A DNA stretch of 64,000 nucleotides from positions 26,179-90,178 of the forward strand of contig JBKCOM010000223.1 of the NCBI GenBank assembly GCA_046309775.1, in the 5' to 3' direction. A model generated the notes under the pieces. The model made no database searches. It worked only from the letters and a program-made list of their open reading frames with translations, and was not told where the DNA came from. Shown here one piece after another: positions 9,157 to 18,434 of the stretch; the first letter of the stretch is position 1; each line of letters opens with the position of its first letter. A program made the position numbers and the translations under genes. This DNA comes from JAIXWP01 sp046309775. Lineage in GTDB: Bacteria > Bacteroidota > Bacteroidia > Flavobacteriales_D > Sanyastnellaceae.

Positions 9157-11034
9157 TTATTCCTCCTCTACCTCAACTTCTACAATCTTGGCATCTTCTG
9201 TAAGGTCTTTTTCTATTTTCAAATTATTGATGATAAACTCTTGTCGATCGGGAGTATTCTTACCCATATAGAATTCTAGCATATCTTTCAAATGGGCGTC
9301 TTTACCTATCACAACTGGTTCTAAACGTATATCAGCACCAATAAAGTGTTTGAATTCGTCGGGGCTAATTTCTCCTAGTCCCTTGAATCGGGTGATTTCG
9401 GGCTTGGCACCGAGTTTTTTAATTGCGTTTTGTCTTTCAATATCGCTGTAGCAATAGATGGTTTCTTTCTTATTTCGCACCCTAAACAATGGTGTTTGAA
9501 GGACATATAGATGACCTTGCTTTACGAGATCAGGGAAGAATTGCAAGAAGAAGGTAATCATTAAAAGACGAATATGCATTCCGTCCACATCGGCATCGGT
9601 GGCAATGACTACTTTATTATAACGAAGGTTTTCGAGGCCATCTTCAATGTTCAAAGCTGCCTGAAGAAGATTGAATTCTTCATTTTCATAAACAACTTTT
9701 TTAGTTAACCCATAAGTATTCAAGGGCTTTCCTTTCAAACTGAATACCGCTTGAGTTTGCACATTCCTTGAAATTGTAATTGAACCACTTGCACTGTCAC
9801 CTTCGGTAATAAAGAGAGTAGTGTCTGGAGCAAGATCATGTTTATCGCTAAAGTGAACTTTGCAATCCCGCAGCTTTTTATTGTGAAGATTTGCCTTTTT
9901 GGCGCGGTCCCTTGCGAGCTTGGCAATACCGGCAAGCTCTTTTCTCTCACGCTCACTTTGAAGAATCTTTTTTTGAAGTGCCTGCGCGTGCTCTGTATTT
10001 TTATGAAGAAAATTATCAAGTTCTTTTGATAAAAAATCCAAGACGAATGCCTTCATGCTTTTGCCGTTCGGTTCAATTTCATTTGAACCCAATTTCGTCT
10101 TTGTTTGTGATTCAAAAACGGGCTCTATTACTTTAACGGCAACGGCAGCCACAATACCCGAGCGCACATCGACTGCTTCATAATCTTTTTGAAAAAAGTC
10201 GCGAATCACTTTCACATAAGCCTCGCGAAAAGCACCTTGGTGCGTGCCGCCTTGGGTGGTATACTGACCATTTACAAAGCTGTAATATTCTTCGCCGTAA
10301 GAGTTGGTATGAGTAATTGCCACTTCAATATCATCCCCTTTGAGGTGTATGATTGGATATAATGAGTCCTCTGATAAATTGTTGGTTAATAAGTCGCGAA
10401 GGCCATTTTCTGATTTGAATTTTTGTCCATTAAATACAATGGTTAGACCCGAATTCAAATAAGCATAATTCCACAAAAGGCGCTCAATATATTGAGCTCT
10501 GAATTGATAGTTATGGAAGATTGATTCGTCTGGAATAAATGTCATGACGGTACCGTTTTTTGTGTCCGTCTTTGACACTTTGTAATCTTTGGTAATATTT
10601 CCTTTTTGAAATTCTGCCTTCTTAGTTTCACCATCTCGAAATGATTCAACTCTGAAATAACTGCTCAGAGCATTGACAGCCTTGGTACCTACTCCATTTA
10701 AACCAACAGACTTTTTAAAAGCTCTGGAGTCGTATTTACCTCCTGTATTTATTTTGGAAACGCAGTCTATCACCTTTCCAAGCGGAATACCACGGCCATA
10801 ATCGCGAACAGTAACTTCCCCGTCTTTTATGGTGATATCTATAGTTTTTCCATGCCCCATGACGAATTCGTCGATCGAATTGTCGATTATTTCTTTGAGC
10901 AACACGTAGATTCCATCATCTGCGGTGCTTCCATCTCCTAATTTTCCAATATACATCCCTGGTCTAAGGCGAATATGTTCGTGCCATTCGAGGGATTTAA
11001 TATTGTCTTCGGTGTATTGAACGTTCTCTGCCAT
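9157..11034 (-). CDS. parE: DNA topoisomerase IV subunit B (ParE-type)
   Basis: 625 residues, the length of ParE rather than the longer GyrB. The GHKL ATPase is visible (EIIDNSIDEF, GRGIPLGK, GLNGVGTKAVNALS), followed by the transducer domain and a Toprim domain with TEGDSASGS and the metal-binding ATDADVDGMHIR. The C-terminus carries RFKGLGEISPDEF. It hydrolyses ATP to drive strand passage by ParC. It is first in the parE-parC operon, with a candidate promoter 32 nt upstream. Start ATG 11034 gives MAENVQYTEDNIKSLEWHEHIRLRPGMYIG, as in relatives. Confidence 0.96.
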   Translation of the reverse strand: MAENVQYTEDNIKSLEWHEHIRLRPGMYIGKLGDGSTADDGIYVLLKEIIDNSIDEFVMGHGKTIDITIKDGEVTVRDYGRGIPLGKVIDCVSKINTGGKYDSRAFKKSVGLNGVGTKAVNALSSYFRVESFRDGETKKAEFQKGNITKDYKVSKTDTKNGTVMTFIPDESIFHNYQFRAQYIERLLWNYAYLNSGLTIVFNGQKFKSENGLRDLLTNNLSEDSLYPIIHLKGDDIEVAITHTNSYGEEYYSFVNGQYTTQGGTHQGAFREAYVKVIRDFFQKDYEAVDVRSGIVAAVAVKVIEPVFESQTKTKLGSNEIEPNGKSMKAFVLDFLSKELDNFLHKNTEHAQALQKKILQSERERKELAGIAKLARDRAKKANLHNKKLRDCKVHFSDKHDLAPDTTLFITEGDSASGSITISRNVQTQAVFSLKGKPLNTYGLTKKVVYENEEFNLLQAALNIEDGLENLRYNKVVIATDADVDGMHIRLLMITFFLQFFPDLVKQGHLYVLQTPLFRVRNKKETIYCYSDIERQNAIKKLGAKPEITRFKGLGEISPDEFKHFIGADIRLEPVVIGKDAHLKDMLEFYMGKNTPDRQEFIINNLKIEKDLTEDAKIVEVEVEEE

Positions 11035-11066
11035 TGCTTTTTCTCGATACCTATTGAATCGACGAG

Positions 11067-11098
11067 CGAAAGTAGTTTTTTGAAAGATAGGCTTTCAA
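11067..11098 (-). promoter_or_regulatory. Candidate parE-parC promoter
   Basis: Reverse strand: TTG at 11098-11096, 21 bp, then TACTTTCG at 11074-11067, the same -7 variant as upstream of gyrA. The leader is about 26-32 nt. Confidence 0.5.
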
Positions 11099-11269
11099 CA
11101 CCAAAAAAAAGACTTTTCAACACAAAATGCTAATAAATTTTGCAATCTTTATTTATATCATCTTCCATCAGTGAGTTAGCCTTCCACAAAACGAAGCAAT
11201 CATTTTTTTAGTAGAATGAGGTTTTGATTTTATTTGTAGAATAAACCATAACTACACCAGCCAACTGCT

Positions 11270-14200
11270 ATGAAGCCATCTTTTTTGGGGAAAACACTTT
11301 CCCTTTTCGTTACATTTTTCATTATAAGCTCGTTAGGTCTTGCACAAAATTGGCAGAAGGACATGTCTGACCGGAATGTCAACTTTTATCAAGTTCAACA
11401 AGAATTTGAGGATGCATGGAGAGGACGCGAGCTTGAAAAAGGAAAGGGTTACAAACAATTCAAGCGTTGGGAATGGTTTTACGAGCAACGTGCATATCCT
11501 ACAGGTGATCGCTTTGCCGCGAATGCGGTGCAACTTGCAAGAGAATCATCACCAGCAATGTTTCAGCACAACTCAATGATGCCTGGAGGTTGGACTTATA
11601 TTGGCAATACCTCCATTCCAAGTGGTGGCGGTGGCGCTGGCAGGGTAAATAGCGTTCGCAATCTTCCCGGAAGTAGCACAACATTTTTTGCTTGCGCTCC
11701 TGGAGGAGGTGTATGGAAAACGACCAATTCGGGGGTAAACTGGACGGTATTAAATACGGATGAACTCGCGTCTATTGGTGTTTCAGATATTGCCATTGAC
11801 CCTTTAAATACCAACATATTATATATTGCCACTGGAGATGGTGATGCTGGTGACACGTATTCTTTGGGTGTTTTAAAATCTACTGATGGAGGAAACACAT
11901 GGAATAGTACGGGCTTGACTTGGACCGTTCAGAACCAAAGAACAACTTCAAGAATTATTATTCATCCAACAGTTACTTCGACGCTTTTGGTTGCTACGAG
12001 CAATGGAATCTGGCGGACCGTGGACGGAGGTGCGAACTGGACACAAGTACGTACCGGAAACTTTAAGGATATTAAGTTTCACCCTGCAAATCCATCTATT
12101 GTTTATGCTGCGGGAACTTCCTTTTGGAGATCTGCTGATGGAGGTGTGACTTGGACTCAAATTACCAGTGGCGTTCCAGCTTCGGGTGATGTTTCGCGGT
12201 TAGCTTTAGCTGTAAGCGCGGCTTCCCCCGATTATGTCTATATTCTTGCGGGTGGAAATGATAACGGATTTCAAGGGCTTTACCGCTCTACCAACGCGGG
12301 GCTCAATTTTACGACTCGTTATTCCGGTCCTATCAACCTCATGGGCTGGGATCCTAATGGACTTGATTCTGGAGGGCAGGCATGGTATGACCTCTGTATT
12401 GAGGCTGATCCCACTAATGCAGAAATTATTTATACAGGAGGTGTGAATATTTGGAAGTCCAGTAATGGTGGTACAAGCTGGAGCTTGAATGGGCATTGGT
12501 ACGGCGGAGGCGGAGCACCTTATGTGCATGCAGATATCCATAGCTTGTTTTTTGTTCCTGGCACAAATAGGTTGCTTGTTGGTTCCGATGGAGGCGTATT
12601 TACTACCACCAATGGAGGAACAGCTTATTCTGATATTTCGAGCAACCTTCAAATTGCTCAACAATATCGACTTGGACTCTCAACATCCAACTCTAATCTA
12701 ATTATCACAGGTTGGCAGGATAATGGAACAAATTTGAAAAATGGTGCAGTTCATACAAGACCAATTGGCGGCGACGGAATGGAGTGTTTGATCAATCCGA
12801 CCACCAATAATATCATGTACGGAGAATTGTATTATGGGGAAATATTGAGAAGCAACAACGGTGGTGTATCATTCGGAACACTTGTTTGTGGTTCGAATGG
12901 AACTGGTGTTAACGAACAAGGTGCTTGGGTCACACCTTACATGCTAGGCTCAAATGCATCGCATCTTTATGTTGGAAAGTCAAGAGTTTATAAATCGCTT
13001 GATGCAGGAAATACTTTTACTAGTTTAGGCGCAATGGGCAGCGGTAATATCAATGCCTTGCATGTTGCTCCTGCCAACAATGACTACATATATGCTTCTA
13101 AATCAGGTACGCTTTATCGCTCTACAGATGGCAATACTTTTACAGCATTAACTGGAATGCCAGGGTTATACATAACCTACATAACAACCAATCCTGCAAA
13201 TGCCTCTGAAGTGTACGTTACTTTTTCTGGGTTTAATTCTAGCAACAAAGTATTTAAAAGTATTGATGCCGGTGCTACATGGCAAAACGTTACTGGAACT
13301 TTGCCTAACATTCCCGCGAATTGTATCGTTTATCAGTCAGGAACATCGGGTGGGCTTTATGTTGGAACAGATGCAGGAGTTTATTACCGCGATGACATTT
13401 TGGGTAATTGGGTTCCTTATATGAATGATATGCCTAATGTAGTAGTGACTGAACTCGAGATACATTATGCTACTAACACCATCGTGGCGGCTACCTATGG
13501 CAGAGGACTTTGGTCATCACTTTTATATACTCTACCTGCATATGACGCAGTACTGACAGAAATTATCTCACCGGAGGGCACTTATTGTTCAACTTCAGTT
13601 GCACCACAGCTTTTGGTGATGAACTCTGGATCCACGACGCTAACCTCCATTGAGGTGACCTATTCTGTTTCATCCAACCCGTCGTTTACATTTACTTGGA
13701 CAGGAAGTTTAGCTACGGGACAAAGCACAAATATCAACTTACCTTCAATGGACTATGGGGCGGGTAGCTTCACATTTAATGCTTCGATTACATCTCTTAA
13801 CGGAGGTGTTGTAGAAAATGACATTACCAACAACGATGGTTCGACTTCATACAATACCACGAATGCCTCAAATACTGCTACTCTAACCTTGCTTACAGAT
13901 TGTTACGCCTACGAAACTTCGTGGTCAATTTTTCAAGGAGCAACTGAATTGTTTTCGGGCTCAGGTTATTCAAATGACACCGAATACACTATTCCTATTT
14001 GTTTAGCGGATGGTTGTTTTTCGCTTTTTATTTATGATTCCTACGGAGACGGTTTATCTTCATGTTCTGGGGGGTCATACATTCTCACCGATAATGCTAC
14101 TGGAAACACATTAGCTGAAATTGGAGCTTTGAATTTTGGGGGTGTGGTAAGTCACAACTTTTGCTATAATCAGCCTGCTCCAGGTTGCACGAATCCAGCA

Positions 14201-16498
14201 GCTTGCAATTATGATCCAATAGCAGAATCTGATGACGGCAGTTGTCTTTTACCCCCTGCAAATGACATTTGTAGTAATGCAATCGCATTGGTGGTTGACG
14301 GTCCTGCTGTGGTCGCTTCAAATATCAATGCATGTAATAATACTACTAACCCAAGCTGTGGTGGCTCCCTTCAAATGCAAGATGTTTGGTATTCCTTTGT
14401 GCATTCGGGAGGAGATGTGGAAATACGCACAAGCTCCGGAACTGATGCGGGTACTCCCCTATTGACAGATACGCGAATTGCTGTTTATGGCAGTTGTGGT
14501 GGCGCCCAAATTGCTTGTAACGATGACGGGACGGGAATTGGATTATACTCCAGAATCACATTGCTTTGCTCAAACTTAACCATAGGTAATACCTATTATA
14601 TCAGAGCGGGTGGATATGAGTCATTGACAGGAATTTTCAGAATTCAAGTAATTCAAAATGACATTAATGGTTGCACTAATCCTGTGGCATCAAATTACAA
14701 CTCTTGTGCGGCCATCGATAATGGTTCTTGTATCATTCCCGGATGCACCAATCCGGCAGCAAGCAACTACAACCCAGCAGCGACGGTAGATAATGGCTCT
14801 TGTATCATTCATGGATGTACCAATCCTGCGGCTAGCAATTATAACCCAGCGGCAACAGTAGATAATGGGTCTTGTATCATTCCGGGATGTACCAATCCTG
14901 CGGCTAGCAATTATAACCCAGCGGCAACAGTAGATAATGGTTCTTGTATCATTCCCGGATGTACCAATCCGGCCGCCTGTAACTTCAATCCAGCAGCAAA
15001 CTCGAACAATGGTAGTTGTGTATTTGGAACTACATATTATCAAGACTTAGATGGCGATGGATTTGGAAACGTATCTGCCCCATTGGTATCTTGCTCTATT
15101 CCCTTGGGATATGTTTTGAACGCCACGGATTGCAACGATTCTAATTCTGCCATTCGACCCGGAGCAAGCGAGATTTGCGATGGCATCGACAATGATTGCG
15201 ACACTGTTGTTGATGAGGGTTGTAGTGGCAGTTTTGCTTTTAATGACCAACAATCAAATGCCACAACTCTCACAATTACTCCAGTTGGAAGTTGTAATTC
15301 AATTAGTGGTGACTTAAGTCAAGCAAGTCCATCTTCTGAAGCTCAGTCAACCTGCATCACCGGTGAAGATTTATGGTATCAATTTACCGCGGTGTCAAGC
15401 GGAATGCGGGCAATTGTGAGTTCCACGCAGAATAATGTTTTGATAGAAGTTCAAGATTCTGAAGGAAACTTGATTAATGTAGAGAATTTGCAATCGGTAC
15501 CCGGAAATGAAATGCTTAATTATGGCTCACTGACGCCAGGAGAGAATTATTATTTGTGTGTGCGAAACTATAACTCTGCGCAGGGAATCGGCACATTTAA
15601 TATTTGTCTCAATTGGCTTCTTGAATCTACCTGTGACCTTGGCCCCGGTCCTTATCAACTTTGCTCCACCTACAAAGCCGATTTCACCAACACATGGACG
15701 TATATCTTCCATTTTACATCTCTAGTGGATGGGCAAACTATAAGTCACACACGTGTAGGCAGTTCTTCACTTGCTTTGTCAACTGTTGTTGGACTTAAAT
15801 ATAACACTACTTATTCAGTACTAATTGATGCAGTTTATGGGTTGACTAATGGACTTGGACAAACGGAAACGGTGGTAGTTGAAGGAACAGAGGGATGCAC
15901 CATGATAATTGGAAGTCCTTTGACAACTCAGGTTCGAACAGTAGATAGCTGCCCTAATATAAAGCCTTGGGGATCTAATATTCAAACTACGCCTCATGTG
16001 TGTGGCAATCAAGGTTACCAATGGCAGATTACAAGGACGGATATCCCTACGGCTCCTTTCACTTTGACTACTGCTACCAATGTTCGCTTCATTGCTTTGT
16101 CTTTAGCTAATGGATTTGTCCCAGGAGGAGTTTATAATATCAGTGTCCGACCTATTGTTCCTTCGAGCACAGTGATTCCATTTGGTCCTGCACGTTGCGT
16201 TCAAATTCAAGGGAGTGCTTCACAACTTCCCATTGTTCAAGACTTTGGGCAGCTCCAGCTTTTACTTTATCCCAATCCGACTAAATCTAATGTGTTCTTG
16301 GAGTTAACTGGTGAAGTGTCTGAATTCAGTGACATCGAGCTAAGGGATTTGATGGGCAAGTTAATTTATGCAGAGAGGCATAGTTTCCGTGGCGCTCCAA
16401 CAAAGGAAATTGATTTAGCTGGCATTACAGCTGGTGTATATATTTTGAGGGTAATTGACAATGGCCGATTCAAGTCCTCCATGTTTGTGAAGGAGTAA
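11270..16498 (+). CDS. Giant T9SS-exported BNR/VPS10-like repeat protein with MopE-like and Cys-rich tandem repeats
   Basis: 1742 residues. Signal peptide (..FVTFFIISSLGLAQ), then about 650 residues of BNR/sortilin-like blades (recurring S.DGG.TW motifs such as STDGGNTWNS), predicting a beta-propeller. Next comes a module of about 200 residues shared with the protein at 54724 (CARDB-like, then a FIYDSYGDG segment). Residues 1134-1250 hold five near-identical 24-residue Cys-containing repeats (GCTNPAASNYNP..). A MopE-like calcium-type segment follows (DLDGDGFGN, ATDCNDSNSAIRPGA, ICDGIDNDCD). Two copies of a domain of about 95 residues precede a type A T9SS sorting domain beginning LLYPNPTKSN. 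It is probably displayed on or released from the cell surface. No catalytic residues were recognised, so the role (adhesin, carbohydrate or peptide binding) is open. Confidence 0.85.
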   Translation: MKPSFLGKTLSLFVTFFIISSLGLAQNWQKDMSDRNVNFYQVQQEFEDAWRGRELEKGKGYKQFKRWEWFYEQRAYPTGDRFAANAVQLARESSPAMFQHNSMMPGGWTYIGNTSIPSGGGGAGRVNSVRNLPGSSTTFFACAPGGGVWKTTNSGVNWTVLNTDELASIGVSDIAIDPLNTNILYIATGDGDAGDTYSLGVLKSTDGGNTWNSTGLTWTVQNQRTTSRIIIHPTVTSTLLVATSNGIWRTVDGGANWTQVRTGNFKDIKFHPANPSIVYAAGTSFWRSADGGVTWTQITSGVPASGDVSRLALAVSAASPDYVYILAGGNDNGFQGLYRSTNAGLNFTTRYSGPINLMGWDPNGLDSGGQAWYDLCIEADPTNAEIIYTGGVNIWKSSNGGTSWSLNGHWYGGGGAPYVHADIHSLFFVPGTNRLLVGSDGGVFTTTNGGTAYSDISSNLQIAQQYRLGLSTSNSNLIITGWQDNGTNLKNGAVHTRPIGGDGMECLINPTTNNIMYGELYYGEILRSNNGGVSFGTLVCGSNGTGVNEQGAWVTPYMLGSNASHLYVGKSRVYKSLDAGNTFTSLGAMGSGNINALHVAPANNDYIYASKSGTLYRSTDGNTFTALTGMPGLYITYITTNPANASEVYVTFSGFNSSNKVFKSIDAGATWQNVTGTLPNIPANCIVYQSGTSGGLYVGTDAGVYYRDDILGNWVPYMNDMPNVVVTELEIHYATNTIVAATYGRGLWSSLLYTLPAYDAVLTEIISPEGTYCSTSVAPQLLVMNSGSTTLTSIEVTYSVSSNPSFTFTWTGSLATGQSTNINLPSMDYGAGSFTFNASITSLNGGVVENDITNNDGSTSYNTTNASNTATLTLLTDCYAYETSWSIFQGATELFSGSGYSNDTEYTIPICLADGCFSLFIYDSYGDGLSSCSGGSYILTDNATGNTLAEIGALNFGGVVSHNFCYNQPAPGCTNPAACNYDPIAESDDGSCLLPPANDICSNAIALVVDGPAVVASNINACNNTTNPSCGGSLQMQDVWYSFVHSGGDVEIRTSSGTDAGTPLLTDTRIAVYGSCGGAQIACNDDGTGIGLYSRITLLCSNLTIGNTYYIRAGGYESLTGIFRIQVIQNDINGCTNPVASNYNSCAAIDNGSCIIPGCTNPAASNYNPAATVDNGSCIIHGCTNPAASNYNPAATVDNGSCIIPGCTNPAASNYNPAATVDNGSCIIPGCTNPAACNFNPAANSNNGSCVFGTTYYQDLDGDGFGNVSAPLVSCSIPLGYVLNATDCNDSNSAIRPGASEICDGIDNDCDTVVDEGCSGSFAFNDQQSNATTLTITPVGSCNSISGDLSQASPSSEAQSTCITGEDLWYQFTAVSSGMRAIVSSTQNNVLIEVQDSEGNLINVENLQSVPGNEMLNYGSLTPGENYYLCVRNYNSAQGIGTFNICLNWLLESTCDLGPGPYQLCSTYKADFTNTWTYIFHFTSLVDGQTISHTRVGSSSLALSTVVGLKYNTTYSVLIDAVYGLTNGLGQTETVVVEGTEGCTMIIGSPLTTQVRTVDSCPNIKPWGSNIQTTPHVCGNQGYQWQITRTDIPTAPFTLTTATNVRFIALSLANGFVPGGVYNISVRPIVPSSTVIPFGPARCVQIQGSASQLPIVQDFGQLQLLLYPNPTKSNVFLELTGEVSEFSDIELRDLMGKLIYAERHSFRGAPTKEIDLAGITAGVYILRVIDNGRFKSSMFVKE
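14669..15019 (+). repeat. 72-bp tandem repeats inside the T9SS protein gene, five copies
   Basis: Units start at 14669, 14741, 14813, 14885 and 14957. Each encodes 24 residues beginning GCTNP and ending NGSC plus a short linker. Copies 3 and 4 are almost identical at DNA level, which suggests recent duplication; the outer copies have diverged. A single related unit lies upstream near 14185-14250. Confidence 0.95.
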
Positions 16499-16549
16499 GC
16501 AGAGGATTATCTTGAAAAAGATATTCTAAAGCAGCGATTGTTTTTTTCG

Positions 16550-16557
16550 TACCTTTG
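16550..16557 (+). promoter_or_regulatory. -7 box TACCTTTG for trxA
   Basis: Perfect TAnnTTTG, 99 nt before the trxA start codon, giving an unusually long leader for this window. No TTG at the right -33 distance. Confidence 0.5.
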
Positions 16558-16656
16558 CAGCCCATAAAATTCTGTCAAATCGTCCGAAAGAATACAAGTG
16601 GTAGGATTATTGGCATTTGTGGGACAACAAAAAAATAATTATCAAAAAATAAAACC

Positions 16657-16977
16657 ATGGCATTAGAAATTACTGATTCAAACTTCGCCGAAGTAGCGAT
16701 GAATTCAGATAAGCCTGTAATGATTGACTTTTGGGCGGAATGGTGCGGACCTTGCCGCATGGTATCTCCAATTGTTGAGGAGATGTCAAATGATTATGAC
16801 GGAAAGGCGGTAATCGGAAAGGTAAACGTAGATGAAAACCCTGACATTAGCGCTAAATTCGGTATTCGCAATATTCCTACAATCATCTTTTTAAAAGGTG
16901 GACAAGTTGTAGACAAAAGCGTAGGTGCGGTTCCGAAGAATGTTTTAACAGAGAAAATGGAAGCGCTGCTAGGTTAA
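16657..16977 (+). CDS. trxA: Thioredoxin
   Basis: 106 residues with the redox motif WCGPC (Cys30 and Cys33) in FWAEWCGPCRM and the cis-proline segment RNIPTIIFLKGG. No signal peptide, so it is cytoplasmic; it reduces protein disulfides with electrons from thioredoxin reductase (not in this window). It is a single gene between its own promoter and a strong terminator. The leader of about 95 nt is A/T rich and contains no structure I could name. Confidence 0.96.
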   Translation: MALEITDSNFAEVAMNSDKPVMIDFWAEWCGPCRMVSPIVEEMSNDYDGKAVIGKVNVDENPDISAKFGIRNIPTIIFLKGGQVVDKSVGAVPKNVLTEKMEALLG

Positions 16978-16993
16978 TCAGAACAATGAAATG

Positions 16994-17020
16994 AAAGCCT
17001 CCCTTCGGGAGGCTTTTTTT
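16994..17020 (+). terminator. Intrinsic terminator after trxA
   Basis: AAAGCCTCC pairs with GGAGGCTTT around a CTTCG loop, followed by a run of seven T. Confidence 0.92.
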
Positions 17021-17080
17021 ATTCATAAATTGGCACAGTTTTAAGAAGGATCAAGTCACATCGCATTAAAAAATTAGAAT

Positions 17081-17641
17081 ATGAAATCATTTAAACTCCT
17101 CTTTTCAGTAATTGCAATCACATCACTTATTGCATGTGGAAAGACTTCTCCGATGGGAGAAAAAGTTAAAGAGCCATTTACGGGTAGTAAATATGAAAGC
17201 TCTGGAAGATTCTTCCGAGCGGTCGGAAAGGGCGACAGTAGTGATGAAAATATAGCCAAGAACAAAGCTGATCTCCAAGCAAAAAAGGAATTGGCACAGC
17301 AAGTGGAAACACGCATGAAAGTGGTTACAGACCAGTATCTGGCCGAAAATGAGACAACATCGGGCAGTGAGATTAACGATAAATTTCAATCATTGATCAG
17401 AGAGGTAACAAATACTACAATTGCTGATTTAAGGAAGATTGACGAGGTAAAATACCTAACGCCAGATGGTAGTAAGTATACAGTATATATCGCTTATGAA
17501 ATTCATAAAAGGGATATGTATCGCTTTATGAAGCGTCAAGCGAAATTGGACACTAAGCTGACCGAAGCACAACGAAAAGTGGTAGAAGAGATTATAGATG
17601 AAGAATTGAAGAAAGTGGAAGCTTTGGGAGAAGGACAATAA
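17081..17641 (+). CDS. LPP20-like lipoprotein
   Basis: 186 residues. Lipoprotein signal with ..ITSLIAC at Cys19. The mature part has the LPP20/FlgO-like pattern: RAVGKGDSSDENIAKNKADLQAKKELAQQVETRM, a strand-helix unit, then KYTVYIAYEIHKRDMYR before a charged C-terminal helix. Members are envelope lipoproteins of unknown or scaffolding function. It stands alone between two terminators. The assignment rests on pattern recall only. Confidence 0.65.
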   Translation: MKSFKLLFSVIAITSLIACGKTSPMGEKVKEPFTGSKYESSGRFFRAVGKGDSSDENIAKNKADLQAKKELAQQVETRMKVVTDQYLAENETTSGSEINDKFQSLIREVTNTTIADLRKIDEVKYLTPDGSKYTVYIAYEIHKRDMYRFMKRQAKLDTKLTEAQRKVVEEIIDEELKKVEALGEGQ

Positions 17642-17644
17642 GTC

Positions 17645-17678
17645 AAAAAAAAATCCTCACTGTGTGAGGATTTTTTTT
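17645..17678. terminator. Bidirectional terminator between convergent genes
   Basis: AAAAAATCCTCAC, loop TGT, GTGAGGATTTTTTTT. A-run and T-run on both flanks allow it to stop transcripts from both sides. Confidence 0.92.
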
Positions 17679-17693
17679 GGGGTATTGTTTCAA

Positions 17694-18374
17694 TTATTGA
17701 ACTGGCTCAACTTTGATAAGCTCCACTTCGAAAATTAGAGTCGAATAACCTTCGATTGGGCCGGTAGCGCGCGCTCCATAAGCCAACTCTTGAGGAATGT
17801 AAAGTGTAGCTTTGCCACCTTCCTTCAAAAGTTGAAGTCCTTCTGTCCAGCCTGGGATCACTTGATTCAATCCGAAAGTAGCTGGTTGACCACGCTCAAC
17901 AGAAGAGTCGAATACTTTACCATCGATTGTTGTTCCATGATAGTGCACTGTTACTTTGTCATTAGCGTCAGGTTGTGCACCAGTTCCTTCTTGTGTGATT
18001 TTGTATTGCAAACCGCTAGCAGTAGTTTGAATGCCTGCTTTTGACTTATTGGCTGCGAGGAAATCTTCACCGGCCTTTTTATTCGTTTCAGACTTTTTCT
18101 CTGCCATTCGCTGCATTTCTCCGCGAATGAATGTTTCAGCGGCTGTCACATCCATTTGACCTGTGCTGTCCATGTGCTCTTGAATTCCCTTAAGGAAAAC
18201 TTCATAGTTCACCTCATCAAGGCCGCTTTGTGATAGGTTTTGAGCGATAGAAACCCCTAAAGCGTATGAGAGTGAATCCGTGCTATTTTCTAATTTTGCG
18301 GCACTTTTTCCGCCATTTTTACATGAGCTGGCAACAGCGGCAATGGCAAGGCCAGCGATAAATACTTTTTTCAT
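17694..18374 (-). CDS. FKBP-type peptidyl-prolyl cis-trans isomerase lipoprotein
   Basis: 226 residues with a lipoprotein signal (..AVASSC, Cys18), so it works in the periplasm or on the outer membrane. An N-terminal FKBP_N dimerisation region (DSLSYALGVSIAQNL) is followed by a complete FKBP domain (KVTVHYHGTTIDGKVFDSS, FGLNQVIPGWTEGLQLL, ELAYG, LIFEVELIKV). The architecture is that of FklB/Mip. It is predicted to speed proline isomerisation during folding of exported proteins. It has its own -7 box 27 nt upstream. Confidence 0.92.
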   Translation of the reverse strand: MKKVFIAGLAIAAVASSCKNGGKSAAKLENSTDSLSYALGVSIAQNLSQSGLDEVNYEVFLKGIQEHMDSTGQMDVTAAETFIRGEMQRMAEKKSETNKKAGEDFLAANKSKAGIQTTASGLQYKITQEGTGAQPDANDKVTVHYHGTTIDGKVFDSSVERGQPATFGLNQVIPGWTEGLQLLKEGGKATLYIPQELAYGARATGPIEGYSTLIFEVELIKVEPVQ

Positions 18375-18401
18375 TTATGTATTGACTTGAATTTGAGGCT
18401 G

Positions 18402-18409
18402 CGAACATA
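18402..18409 (-). promoter_or_regulatory. -7 box TATGTTCG for the FKBP gene
   Basis: Reverse-strand TATGTTCG (TAnnTTCG variant), 27 nt before the start codon. No convincing -33 element. Confidence 0.4.
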
Positions 18410-18434
18410 GGATGAAGTTGGCATATTTGCACTA

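Noticed and set aside
14669..15019. Possible CRISPR-like array
   Set aside because: The units are direct, spacer-free and in frame within a coding sequence.
14690..15043. Minus-strand open frame across the 72-bp repeats
   Set aside because: It arises because the repeat length is a multiple of three and the repeats have no stops in this frame; it has no start signal or recognisable product.
17029..17049. Sigma-54-like promoter (TTGGCAC at -24)
   Set aside because: The required GC of the -12 element is replaced by AA at the correct distance.
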